Positions 7,426-14,131 of a stretch of 14,145 nucleotides of DNA are shown here, piece after piece (the first letter of the stretch is position 1; each line of letters starts with the position of its first letter). Position numbers and translations under genes: made by a program. Origin of the DNA: Nitratifractor sp. (GTDB lineage: Bacteria > Campylobacterota > Campylobacteria > Campylobacterales > Sulfurovaceae). The DNA lies in NCBI GenBank assembly GCA_015490055.1, contig WFYP01000298.1, positions 1 to 14,145 on the forward strand, written 5' to 3'. The notes beneath the pieces are model-generated. The model searched no databases. It was not told the origin of the DNA and worked only from the letters and a program-made list of their open reading frames with translations.

Positions 7426-9276
7426 ATGAAAAAAACTACACTAAGCATTTTTACGGCTAGTTTACTACTGTCTCCAGCATTTGGAGCACAAGATTTAGGC
7501 GAAGTTGTTGTAACTTCTAGCTCGAAATTACCACAAAAGATTAAAGATACAACTCAAAATGTTACTATTGTAACAGCAGAGGATATTCAAGAAAAAGGCT
7601 ACCAAAGCGTGCCAGAGGTATTAAGCCACACAGCAGGTTTTGTTGTTACATCTAATGGTGGAGCGGGGCAGACTACTTCGGTATTTGTTAGAGGTTTAAA
7701 GAGCGATAACTTACTTGTATTGTTAGATGGTGTACCTTTAACTGATTATACTCAGCCAAGTGCTGCGGCTGCATTAGAGCATATATCTATAGATTCAATT
7801 AAGAAAATAGAAATAATAAAAGGTGGACAGAGCGGTATTTGGGGTGCTGGTGCAGCTGCTGGAACTATTAATATTATTACAAAAGGTGGCTCTAAAGATA
7901 GTGCAACTATCTCTTTAAAAGCAGGTAGCCACTCTACTAAAGATGCTGGCTTTGATGTTTCTAAAAACTTTAAAGCAGGTTCTCTATCTTTGGGTGTTCA
8001 TTGGCTAGATACAGATGGTATATCTGCACTTGCAGCAAGAAATGCCGAAAAAGATGGATATAAAAATTTAAACTACTACTTAAAAGGTAAATTTAATATT
8101 AATACAAATAATGAAGCTTCTATATTTGTTCGTAGAGATTATGGTAAGTTCGATTATGATAATGGCAATGCTAATGATAAAATTTCACACGGAAAGAGTG
8201 ACCAAAAACTGTATGGTATAGACTACAAATATACAAATAATGCCTTGAGTGTAGATGCTAAAGTTTCACAAAGAAAGATAGATAGAAGCTATATTGGTGC
8301 AAATTCTACATATAACACTACAGGTAAAAGTACACAAGCTTCACTAACTGCTGATTATAAATTTAGTGATAAAAATAGTTTAACAGTAGGTGCTGAGCAT
8401 ACAATAAACAGAGCAGATACACTTTCTGTTTCAAGTTTTGGAACTACACCAAATAAGGCTAAATTTAAAAATAGCGCACTGTTCGCCTCTTACACACAAA
8501 GAGTAAATTCTCTTTTAGGTGCAGATACAACATTTAATTTAGTAGCTAGATATGATGATTTTGATAAATTTAAAAACAAGACAACATATAGATTTGGTAT
8601 TAAAAGAGAGTGTAAAATTGTAAAAGGTTTACACTCTGCAGCAAATGTTTATACTGGATATAAAGCACCAAGTCTATACCAGTTTAGCAATGCATCAGCT
8701 GAACTTAAACCTGAAAGTACTCAAGGGTTTGATATCTCAATGGGATATAAAAAATATATCAATTTTACCTATTTTAGTAATAAAATAAAAGATAAAATCA
8801 CTTCTAGCTATAATCCGACAACACATAAAACAAATTATTTTAATGCTGGAGATGGTGTTAAGACAACAGGCTTAGAAGTTAGTAGCGAGTATGCATTTGG
8901 AGATAGTGGCTTTGTATTGGGTGCGAACTGGACACATATGTTTAAATATAAAGACAATAAAGGTAAAAAAGCACAAAGAATACCTCAAAATAGTGGTTCT
9001 ATATATTTAGATTACTACTTTGGAGAGGCTTCACATATTGGCGTAATTGCTAATTATGTTGGCAAGAGAAGAGATGTAGATTACAGTGGCTTTCCATTCA
9101 AAGATGTAACACTAAAAAGTTACACAACTGTAGATTTAACATATAATACAAGCATTAATAATAACTTTAAATTTAATGCGACAATTAAAAATGTGTTGGA
9201 TAAAAAATATGAAACTGTAAAAGGTTATAGCACAGAGGGTAGAAGCTTTTATGCTAATGTAGAGTATAAATTTTAG
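7426..9276 (+). CDS. TonB-dependent outer-membrane receptor, BtuB-like
   Basis: A 616-residue precursor. The chosen ATG follows AAGGA by 5 nt and begins a clear signal peptide (MKKTTLSIFTASLLLSPAFG, cleavage near 20). The open frame extends upstream to a GTG at 7351, but that GTG lies inside palindrome B1 and would place 25 extra residues before the signal. A TonB box-like DLGEVVVT (23-30) is followed by the plug domain (about 35-153: VFVRG 86-90, LLVLLDGVPL 96-105, IEIIKGGQSGIWG 128-140, GTINIITKGG 146-155), then a beta-barrel ending in Phe616. The last strands (NVLDKKYETVKGYSTEGRSF) strongly recall BtuB, the vitamin B12 receptor. Placement opposite B12-dependent metH supports cobalamin as ligand. 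However, no btuCDF is nearby, and siderophore or copper uptake (a NosL-like gene lies downstream) cannot be excluded. Confidence 0.85.
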   Translation: MKKTTLSIFTASLLLSPAFGAQDLGEVVVTSSSKLPQKIKDTTQNVTIVTAEDIQEKGYQSVPEVLSHTAGFVVTSNGGAGQTTSVFVRGLKSDNLLVLLDGVPLTDYTQPSAAAALEHISIDSIKKIEIIKGGQSGIWGAGAAAGTINIITKGGSKDSATISLKAGSHSTKDAGFDVSKNFKAGSLSLGVHWLDTDGISALAARNAEKDGYKNLNYYLKGKFNINTNNEASIFVRRDYGKFDYDNGNANDKISHGKSDQKLYGIDYKYTNNALSVDAKVSQRKIDRSYIGANSTYNTTGKSTQASLTADYKFSDKNSLTVGAEHTINRADTLSVSSFGTTPNKAKFKNSALFASYTQRVNSLLGADTTFNLVARYDDFDKFKNKTTYRFGIKRECKIVKGLHSAANVYTGYKAPSLYQFSNASAELKPESTQGFDISMGYKKYINFTYFSNKIKDKITSSYNPTTHKTNYFNAGDGVKTTGLEVSSEYAFGDSGFVLGANWTHMFKYKDNKGKKAQRIPQNSGSIYLDYYFGEASHIGVIANYVGKRRDVDYSGFPFKDVTLKSYTTVDLTYNTSINNNFKFNATIKNVLDKKYETVKGYSTEGRSFYANVEYKF

Positions 9277-9303
9277 TGACTGGTAATTAGTTATTGGTTA
9301 TTG

Positions 9304-9330
9304 GTAGGGTGTGGTGTCTCACCACACCTT
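9304..9330 (+). repeat. Family B palindromic element, copy B2
   Basis: Begins GTAGGG; the stem GGTGTGGTG (9308-9316) pairs perfectly with CACCACACC (9320-9328) around loop TCT. Preceded at 9277-9303 by a T/G-rich tract with TTAGTTATTGG-like units. Lies between the BtuB-like gene and the following membrane-protein gene. It has no trailing T-run, so it is not a standard terminator, though it could protect the 3' end of the upstream transcript. Confidence 0.6.
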
Positions 9331-9354
9331 TGGCTTCAATAATAAAGGATAGAT

Positions 9355-9915
9355 ATGTTAAAGTTAGTCCCATCTTGGTATCTTAGATATAAGTTTTTAA
9401 ACTCACTATTTTTGGGTTTAAGTGTTGGGGCTATTTTTACTATTTATGCACCGCTAAAACCCTCTATCTATTCGGTTGGGGGTATTGTATTGGCTATTTC
9501 TATGCTGATAATTGCAAGGTTTTACCATAAGATATTAACTATCGAGTGGTTTTTTAGAATCTCTTTGCTGGTTGAGTTTGTGTTGCTCATTGTAATGCTT
9601 GTTTTTTTGTTTAAGCCATACACTTACCAAACCGCACTGCTCGTTTACCTTGGCTATCAGCTAACATTTGTCTTTGGCTCATATTTAGTAAGAGCCGAGA
9701 CATTAATTGCCAAAAGTGATGAACTTCTTACCTCTATTGATACAGCTAAACAGTTTGGTTATTTAGTTGGAATGGGGGCTTCTTATATGTTCTATAAATT
9801 GCTGGAGTATCAAGGCATTACTGATAATAAAGATAAAGTGTATGATTTGCACTTTTTACTTATAGTTGTAGAATTGACTATTATTTTTTCTATTTTCAAG
9901 AGTTTTAGGAAGTAG
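9355..9915 (+). CDS. Six-helix integral membrane protein of unknown function
   Basis: A 186-residue, very hydrophobic inner-membrane protein with predicted helices at about 14-33, 38-58, 66-86, 93-113, 133-152 and 167-184. A short charged stretch between helices 4 and 5 (VRAETLIAKSDELLTSIDTAKQ) is the most distinctive part. The size and helix pattern resemble half of a major facilitator transporter, but I see no diagnostic motif and do not assign a family. AAGGATAG just upstream supports the ATG. It follows the BtuB-like gene by 78 nt in the same direction, across palindrome B2. It could be co-transcribed and serve as an inner-membrane partner for the receptor's ligand, which is inference from position. 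Confidence 0.7.
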   Translation: MLKLVPSWYLRYKFLNSLFLGLSVGAIFTIYAPLKPSIYSVGGIVLAISMLIIARFYHKILTIEWFFRISLLVEFVLLIVMLVFLFKPYTYQTALLVYLGYQLTFVFGSYLVRAETLIAKSDELLTSIDTAKQFGYLVGMGASYMFYKLLEYQGITDNKDKVYDLHFLLIVVELTIIFSIFKSFRK

Positions 9916-9950
9916 TTAATCGATAATTTTATCTTTACTAATTTCAGGTA

Positions 9951-9980
9951 TTAACCTTTTTTTAACAAAACTACTATAAA
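9951..9980 (+). promoter_or_regulatory. Candidate promoter of the NosL-ABC cluster
   Basis: TTAACC (9951-9956) and TATAAA (9975-9980) are 18 nt apart with a T-rich spacer start, giving a predicted start near 9987 and a leader of about 25 nt containing AAAGG (10001-10005). An alternative TATAAT (9989-9994) is a better hexamer but would start transcription at the ribosome site. The 96-nt gap contains no palindrome, unlike the later gaps in the cluster. Confidence 0.4.
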
Positions 9981-10011
9981 ATCTTATATATAATACTTCT
10001 AAAGGCAAACT

Positions 10012-10677
10012 ATGAAAAAAGCTCTACTTGCTATTTCTGTTCTTAGTATTTCTATTTATTCGCAAGAATTGAGTTCGGCTATTATTAAAAAGCTAGAGTT
10101 TAAAGGGCAAAAGATTGCTAAAATATTTTGTCAGCAAGATAAATTACCGAAAACTCAAGCTAGCGTAGAGGAGCTTATATCTAAAATATCAAGTAGTAAA
10201 GCGTGTGGCGATATTAGTGCAAATAAAATAAAAGCAGTTGCATATTATTTGCATAATAAAGGCAATATTAAAAAGGTAGTAAAATTTAAAGTTCCTAATG
10301 GAGCCAAATGCCCTGTTTGTGGGATGTTTGTTTATAAGTATCCTAAATGGGCAGCTCATATGGTTGTAAATGGTAAAAATTTATATTTCGATGGCGTAAA
10401 AGATATGCTAAAATACTACTTTTTTGATGAAGACTTTAAATACGATAGAAATCAAATTAGCAAAGTTGAGGTTAGAGATTTTTACAGTTTAGAATCGCTA
10501 AATGCGACTAAAGCATTTTATGTAATAGGCTCAAAAGTCTATGGACCTATGGGTAATGAGCTAATACCATTTAAAACCCAAAAAGAGGCAAAAAACTTTA
10601 TAACAGACCATGGTGGCAGATTAATAGAGTTTAGCAAAGTTACACCCCAGATTGTTATGGGTTTAGACAAGAAGTAG
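10012..10677 (+). CDS. Exported NosL-family metal-binding protein with N-terminal extension
   Basis: A 221-residue protein with a cleavable signal peptide (1-17, cut before QEL). Classical NosL is a lipoprotein, but no lipobox cysteine is present here, so this form is probably soluble periplasmic. The NosL domain (about 92-210) has CPVCGM at 100-105, a conserved methionine in WAAHM at 113-117, FDGVKDM at 126-132, GPMG at 178-181 and HGG at 200-202. NosL binds Cu(I) and helps mature the copper sites of nitrous oxide reductase. Residues 18-90 are an extension with Cys40 and Cys65 and a helical ending AVAYYL, vaguely like a small cytochrome c but without CxxCH. No nosZ or nosDFY is present here; the neighbours are an FtsX-type permease and a LolD-type ATPase. 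A role in copper or other metal delivery with that transporter is inferred. Confidence 0.85.
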   Translation: MKKALLAISVLSISIYSQELSSAIIKKLEFKGQKIAKIFCQQDKLPKTQASVEELISKISSSKACGDISANKIKAVAYYLHNKGNIKKVVKFKVPNGAKCPVCGMFVYKYPKWAAHMVVNGKNLYFDGVKDMLKYYFFDEDFKYDRNQISKVEVRDFYSLESLNATKAFYVIGSKVYGPMGNELIPFKTQKEAKNFITDHGGRLIEFSKVTPQIVMGLDKK

Positions 10678-10682
10678 TTCAT

Positions 10683-10749
10683 TAGGGGTCAGGTGTTGAA
10701 AATAAACTTTTTATCAGAGAAGAAGTTTATTTTCAATACCTGACCCCTA
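10683..10749 (+). repeat. Family A long palindrome, copy A1
   Basis: A stem of about 30 bp (10683-10712 with 10720-10749) and a 7-nt loop. The outer arm starts AGGGGTCAGGTGTTGAAAAT and the right arm is its complement, with two positions forming G-T (G-U in RNA) pairs. It starts 6 nt after the NosL-family stop and ends 2 nt before the AAGGA ribosome site of the next gene. Confidence 0.9.
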
Positions 10750-10762
10750 TTAAGGAAAAACA

Positions 10763-11017
10763 TTGATTAAAGAGTTTTTAACATACACAATATTTTTAAC
10801 TGTTCTACTCTTGGCAGTAAGTGGGCACTATATGCTTAATAAAAGCGATATAAATGCTCAGACAAAAAAAATTGCACAACTTACAAAAATTGTAGAGCCA
10901 GCGTTTGGTGTTAGCACTTTAGAGAACCGCTTGCCACATTTAGATAAGAGTTTAGATAATAGTGTATATCCAGATATGATAACAATCGATAGAGTAGGAT
11001 TTGTATATGCGAAATAA
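10763..11017 (+). CDS. 84-residue membrane-anchored protein of unknown function
   Basis: Starts at TTG 10763 with AAGGA (10752-10756) 6 nt upstream; the next ATG in frame is 23 codons on and would remove the membrane segment, so TTG is preferred. One hydrophobic helix (about 6-24) would anchor it in the inner membrane, with a roughly 58-residue tail outside. The tail contains PAFGVSTLENRLPHLDKSLDN, written here only as a landmark, and no cysteine, so it is unlikely to bind copper by thiols. The frame overlaps the start of the permease gene by 11 nt, implying translational coupling and a shared task. I recognise no family. A small accessory subunit of the transporter, analogous in position to a periplasmic adaptor, is possible but unproven. 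Confidence 0.7.
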   Translation: MIKEFLTYTIFLTVLLLAVSGHYMLNKSDINAQTKKIAQLTKIVEPAFGVSTLENRLPHLDKSLDNSVYPDMITIDRVGFVYAK

Positions 11018-12179
11018 CTCATTTTTTTATTTTTTAACACTAAATTTGCTAAAAGAGAAGCGAAGATTTGTGGGTATTGTACTTATATCGACTCTTCTTA
11101 TATTTTTGCTAAGTAGTGTGCTCTTTATCTCTAGTTCTATAAAAACTACACTAAATAGTAGCCTAAAAGCTCAACCAGATTTTATTGTGCAAAATATCAA
11201 AGCAGGAAAAGTTGCACCTATAAAAGCTGAGCAGGTGGATAAAATAGTCAATATTTACGGTGTTAATAAAGTTACCAAAAGAGTTTATGGCAGATACTTT
11301 TTTGATGATAAATATAGTGCCCTAATTGTTGGTGTCGATTTTTTAGATGAGCAGAGTAGCAAAAAATTAGTAAAAATTATGAATAGTGTCGATTTAAAAA
11401 GCTTTTTATCTAAAGATAATATGCTAGTAGGGCAGGGTGTTTTAAGCTATTTAAAGAGCCATTATTATGCAACAAATTATAATTTTTTAACCCCAAGTGG
11501 GCAGATGCAAAAGGTAAATATATTTAAAGCTCTAAATGCTAAAAGTTCGCTAATAAGTAACGATATGATAATTATGCCATTAGAGCTTGCCCAAAAGGTA
11601 TTGGGTTTAAAAGAGAGTGAGCTAACAGACATAGCTCTAAATGTTCCAAACGACAGCGAATGGAGCAACATAAAAGCAAAATTAGAGAGTTTGAATTTTA
11701 GTACAAGAGTAGTTAGTAAAAAAGATATGAAAAAAGCTTATGAGAATCTGTTTAACTATAAAGGTGGGCTATTTTTGGTGCTATATTTAATCGTAATTGC
11801 AACATTTAGTTTGCTTCTGTATCTGCGATATAGCTTAGCAAGCTCATTAGAGAGAAAAGAGATAGCAATACTGCGAGCCGTTGGGTGGAGTATAAAAGAT
11901 GTTTTGGAATTAAAGTTTTTAGAGAATATATTTTTAGTAATCTTCGCATTTGTACTTGGCAGTAGCTTGGCATATATATATGTATTTATTTTGGGTGCAC
12001 CTATACTTAAAGATATATTTTTAGGCGGAGCAAACTTAAAACAGTTTGCTACATTTACTCCAGTGGTAGATTATAGCGTACTAAGCACAATTTTTATAGT
12101 TTTTGCAGTTGCATTTTTAGGCTCTGTACTAATACCAGTATGGAAAATAGCCGTAACCGAGCCTAAAGAGGCTCTTTAG
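11007..12179 (+). CDS. FtsX/MacB-type ABC transporter permease
   Basis: A 390-residue inner-membrane protein with the MacB/LolCE/FtsX layout: one helix at about 22-43, a large periplasmic domain (about 44-252), then three helices at about 253-274, 308-329 and 358-379. The segment ERKEIAILRAVGWS (282-295) between helices 2 and 3 is the conserved cytoplasmic coupling region that contacts the ATPase. Such permeases typically act as mechanotransmitters moving lipoproteins, peptides or small molecules from the periplasm or membrane rather than pumping across the bilayer. The start at ATG 11007 is preferred over TTG 11001 because AGGA (10996-10999) is then 7 nt away. It overlaps the preceding small gene. 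The matching ATPase is encoded downstream at 12349, separated by a composite palindrome module. Substrate unknown. Confidence 0.9.
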   Translation: MRNNSFFYFLTLNLLKEKRRFVGIVLISTLLIFLLSSVLFISSSIKTTLNSSLKAQPDFIVQNIKAGKVAPIKAEQVDKIVNIYGVNKVTKRVYGRYFFDDKYSALIVGVDFLDEQSSKKLVKIMNSVDLKSFLSKDNMLVGQGVLSYLKSHYYATNYNFLTPSGQMQKVNIFKALNAKSSLISNDMIIMPLELAQKVLGLKESELTDIALNVPNDSEWSNIKAKLESLNFSTRVVSKKDMKKAYENLFNYKGGLFLVLYLIVIATFSLLLYLRYSLASSLERKEIAILRAVGWSIKDVLELKFLENIFLVIFAFVLGSSLAYIYVFILGAPILKDIFLGGANLKQFATFTPVVDYSVLSTIFIVFAVAFLGSVLIPVWKIAVTEPKEAL

Positions 12180-12217
12180 TGATTAGGGGTTAGTTGTTAG
12201 TGGGTAGTGTTTTGACT
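12180..12217 (+). repeat. T/G-rich degenerate tract preceding copy B3
   Basis: Immediately after the permease stop lies a stretch made of TTAGTTGTTAGTGGG-like units. Similar tracts precede copies B2 (9277-9303) and B4 (about 13007-13040), so it appears to be a regular companion of the B hairpin rather than random sequence. Units are degenerate and their exact length is unclear. Confidence 0.5.
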
Positions 12218-12243
12218 GTAGGGGACGACCTGTGTGTCGTCCC
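12218..12243 (+). repeat. Family B palindromic element, copy B3
   Basis: Begins GTAGGGG; the stem GGGACGAC (12222-12229) pairs with GTCGTCCC (12236-12243) around loop CTGTGT. Nearly identical to copy B4, differing in the loop. It is followed by TTAGCTTAAACAGC, also shared with B4, and then by long palindrome A2. Confidence 0.75.
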
Positions 12244-12272
12244 ATTAGCTTAAACAGCTTGTAAGTGCGACA

Positions 12273-12334
12273 GGGGTCAGGTGTTGAAAATGAACTTTTT
12301 GTTCTAAAAAAGTTTATTTTCAACACCTGACCCC
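12273..12334 (+). repeat. Family A long palindrome, copy A2
   Basis: A 28-bp stem (12273-12300 with 12307-12334) around the loop GTTCTA, perfect except one G-T pair. The left arm begins GGGGTCAGGTGTTGAAAATG. It ends 3 nt before AAGGA (12338-12342), the ribosome site of the ATPase gene. Confidence 0.9.
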
Positions 12335-12348
12335 CTAAAGGAAAAAAT

Positions 12349-13020
12349 ATGGTAACAATAGAGAATTTAAATAAATTTTACGAAATAGATGGGCAGAAGC
12401 AGTATGTTTTAAATGACATTAAGCTAAATATTCAAAAGGGCGAGTGCGTTATCTTAAAAGGGGTTAGTGGTAGCGGCAAAACTACTCTTTTATCTATTAT
12501 TGCGGGGCTTGATAAGCCTAGTAGTGGTAAAGTTTTAGTAAATGGCGAGCCCATATCTAAATTGCCAGATATGCACTTAAGTGCTTTTAGAGCCGAAAAA
12601 ATTGGTATAGTATTTCAAAACTTTAATTTGCTAGATGGTGTTAGCTTGTTAGATAATGCAATAGTACCACTTGTTGCTGCCAAAGTTGGATTAAAAGAGG
12701 CGAAACAAAAAGCATTAAATGCCCTAAAAGTAGCAAATATAGAGCACAAAGCCAATAAAACCCCAAGCGAATTATCTGGTGGAGAGAAGCAAAGAGGAGC
12801 AATAGCAAGAGCTTTGGTAGCAAACCCAAACTTAATACTATGCGATGAACCAACAGCCAACTTAGATATAGCCAACTCTCTAAGCTTTATCCAAACCCTA
12901 AAAGAGTTACACCATATGGGCAAAACAATAATAGTAGCAACCCACGATAGCCTATTTGAAGAGTTAGATTTTAAGCATAGAGTTGTTGAGATTTCGCAAG
13001 GCTTATTGGTTGATAGTTGA
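12349..13020 (+). CDS. LolD/MacB-type ABC transporter ATP-binding protein
   Basis: A 223-residue cytoplasmic ATPase of standard single-domain length. Motifs in order: Walker A GVSGSGKT (38-45), Q-loop Gln90 (VFQNFNLL), signature LSGGEKQRGAIAR (142-154), Walker B LILCDE (162-167), D-loop NLD (171-173) and switch His199 (ATHD). The FQNFNLL and LSGGEKQR pattern is typical of the LolD/MacB/FtsE group that pairs with FtsX-type permeases, matching the gene at 11007. It should power that permease. The ATG follows AAGGA by 6 nt. The gene is bounded on both sides by the same composite palindrome module, and its last codons (GLLVDS) run into the T/G-rich tract before B4. The stop may therefore have been shaped by that element, although the fold is complete. 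Confidence 0.93.
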   Translation: MVTIENLNKFYEIDGQKQYVLNDIKLNIQKGECVILKGVSGSGKTTLLSIIAGLDKPSSGKVLVNGEPISKLPDMHLSAFRAEKIGIVFQNFNLLDGVSLLDNAIVPLVAAKVGLKEAKQKALNALKVANIEHKANKTPSELSGGEKQRGAIARALVANPNLILCDEPTANLDIANSLSFIQTLKELHHMGKTIIVATHDSLFEELDFKHRVVEISQGLLVDS

Positions 13021-13040
13021 TGGTTGATTGTTGGATGCTT

Positions 13041-13066
13041 GTAGGGGACGACCTATGTGTCGTCCC
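13041..13066 (+). repeat. Family B palindromic element, copy B4
   Basis: Begins GTAGGGG; the stem GGGACGAC (13045-13052) pairs with GTCGTCCC (13059-13066) around loop CTATGT. Preceded by a T/G-rich tract (GGTTGATAGTTGATGG-like) that starts inside the end of the ATPase gene. Followed by CTAGCTTAAACTGC, shared with B3, and then by palindrome A3. Confidence 0.75.
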
Positions 13067-13085
13067 GCTAGCTTAAACTGCAAAT

Positions 13086-13150
13086 TAGGGTCAGGTGATG
13101 AAAATAAACTTTTGTTCAATAAAAAAGTTTATTTTCATCACCTGACCCTA
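13086..13150 (+). repeat. Family A long palindrome, copy A3
   Basis: A perfect 28-bp stem (13086-13113 with 13123-13150) and a 9-nt loop. Compared with A2, the left arm reads GGTGATG instead of GGTGTTG and the right arm changes in step (CATCACC instead of CAACACC), so pairing is preserved. It ends 5 nt before AAGGAG (13156-13161), the ribosome site of the next gene. Confidence 0.92.
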
Positions 13151-13165
13151 TAAAAAAGGAGCAAA

Positions 13166-14131
13166 ATGAACGAGCTATTTTTAAATAACTATGTTATTGT
13201 TTATCTATTTAGCGAAGCTGCACTTTTTTTAATAGCTCTTTATGCCTTTTTTAAAGATATATCAATTTTGAGATTTTGGGATTTTAATAGCTTCTCTTCA
13301 AAACAGTTAAAGCTAGAAAAACAGAGTTATCTGCTCTCTACAATCGCAACTTTTATATTTACACTTAAATTGACACTTCTTATATATTTTGTCTATATGA
13401 TTGACTCATTGTCAATTATTATACCTGGTGCAATGTGCGGTGCTGGAGTGATTAGTGCAGATAAATATGGTATGACTTTACTATTTGTAAAGTTGATAAC
13501 CATATTTACATTTTTACTATTTTTAACACTTAACAATTTAGATATAAAAGCTAAAAATTATCCACTATTAAAGTTCAAAAGTTGGGTACTTTTAGCTGGA
13601 ATTTTACTTATATTTCTCGAGACATATTTAGATATATCTTATCTATTTAATATAGATTTATCAGTTCCTGTAAGTTGTTGTTCTGCTCTTTTTGGCAATT
13701 TGGAGGGGGCTAATCCTCTACCTTTTGGCTTAGATATAAAGATGCTTTTAATTCTATATTATACGCTTTTTGTTTCAATAATTTTATCTTTACTGCTAGA
13801 TAATAAGCTATTAACAGCAATAACTTTACTATTATTTGGTGTAATTTCTTACTATGCAGTTGTCTATTTTTTTGGTACATATATATACGAATTACCAACT
13901 CATAAATGTCCATTCTGTATGATGCAAAAGGAGTATCATTACATTGGCTATTTCGTTTGGGGTACTCTATTTAGTGCTCTCTTTTTTGGGTTAATTTGGG
14001 TTATAATAGGATTATTAAAATATGAAAGTAGAACTCTAAAGTATATTACAGTTATTACTCTTTGTATGTTTGTATTTATCTGTAGTGCTTATGTGCTTTA
14101 TTACTATTTTAAAAATGGAGTATTCTTATGA
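13166..14131 (+). CDS. Eight-helix membrane protein with CPFCM motif
   Basis: A 321-residue inner-membrane protein with about eight predicted helices (near 8-28, 55-78, 102-122, 139-161, 191-210, 215-238, 258-283, 292-315). Distinctive points are Cys91 in PGAMCGAG, the CysCys pair at 171-172 (VSCCSALFG), and HKCPFCMMQKEY at 246-257, where His246, Cys248, Cys251 and two methionines could bind Cu(I) or form a dithiol. All three cysteine sites lie in loops between helices, probably on one face, so they may cooperate. I do not recognise a named family. AAGGAG lies 4 nt before the ATG. Its stop overlaps the next start (ATGA), which indicates tight coupling. Being in the NosL-ABC cluster, it may handle the same metal or thiol cargo; this is inference. 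Confidence 0.8.
   Translation: MNELFLNNYVIVYLFSEAALFLIALYAFFKDISILRFWDFNSFSSKQLKLEKQSYLLSTIATFIFTLKLTLLIYFVYMIDSLSIIIPGAMCGAGVISADKYGMTLLFVKLITIFTFLLFLTLNNLDIKAKNYPLLKFKSWVLLAGILLIFLETYLDISYLFNIDLSVPVSCCSALFGNLEGANPLPFGLDIKMLLILYYTLFVSIILSLLLDNKLLTAITLLLFGVISYYAVVYFFGTYIYELPTHKCPFCMMQKEYHYIGYFVWGTLFSALFFGLIWVIIGLLKYESRTLKYITVITLCMFVFICSAYVLYYYFKNGVFL

Noticed and set aside
12615..12923. Minus-strand open frames opposite the ATPase gene
   Set aside because: They are shadows of a gene with intact Walker A, signature and Walker B motifs on the plus strand.
10683..13150. Long palindromes as intrinsic terminators
   Set aside because: No T-run follows the right arms and they sit between genes of one apparent operon, immediately before ribosome sites.
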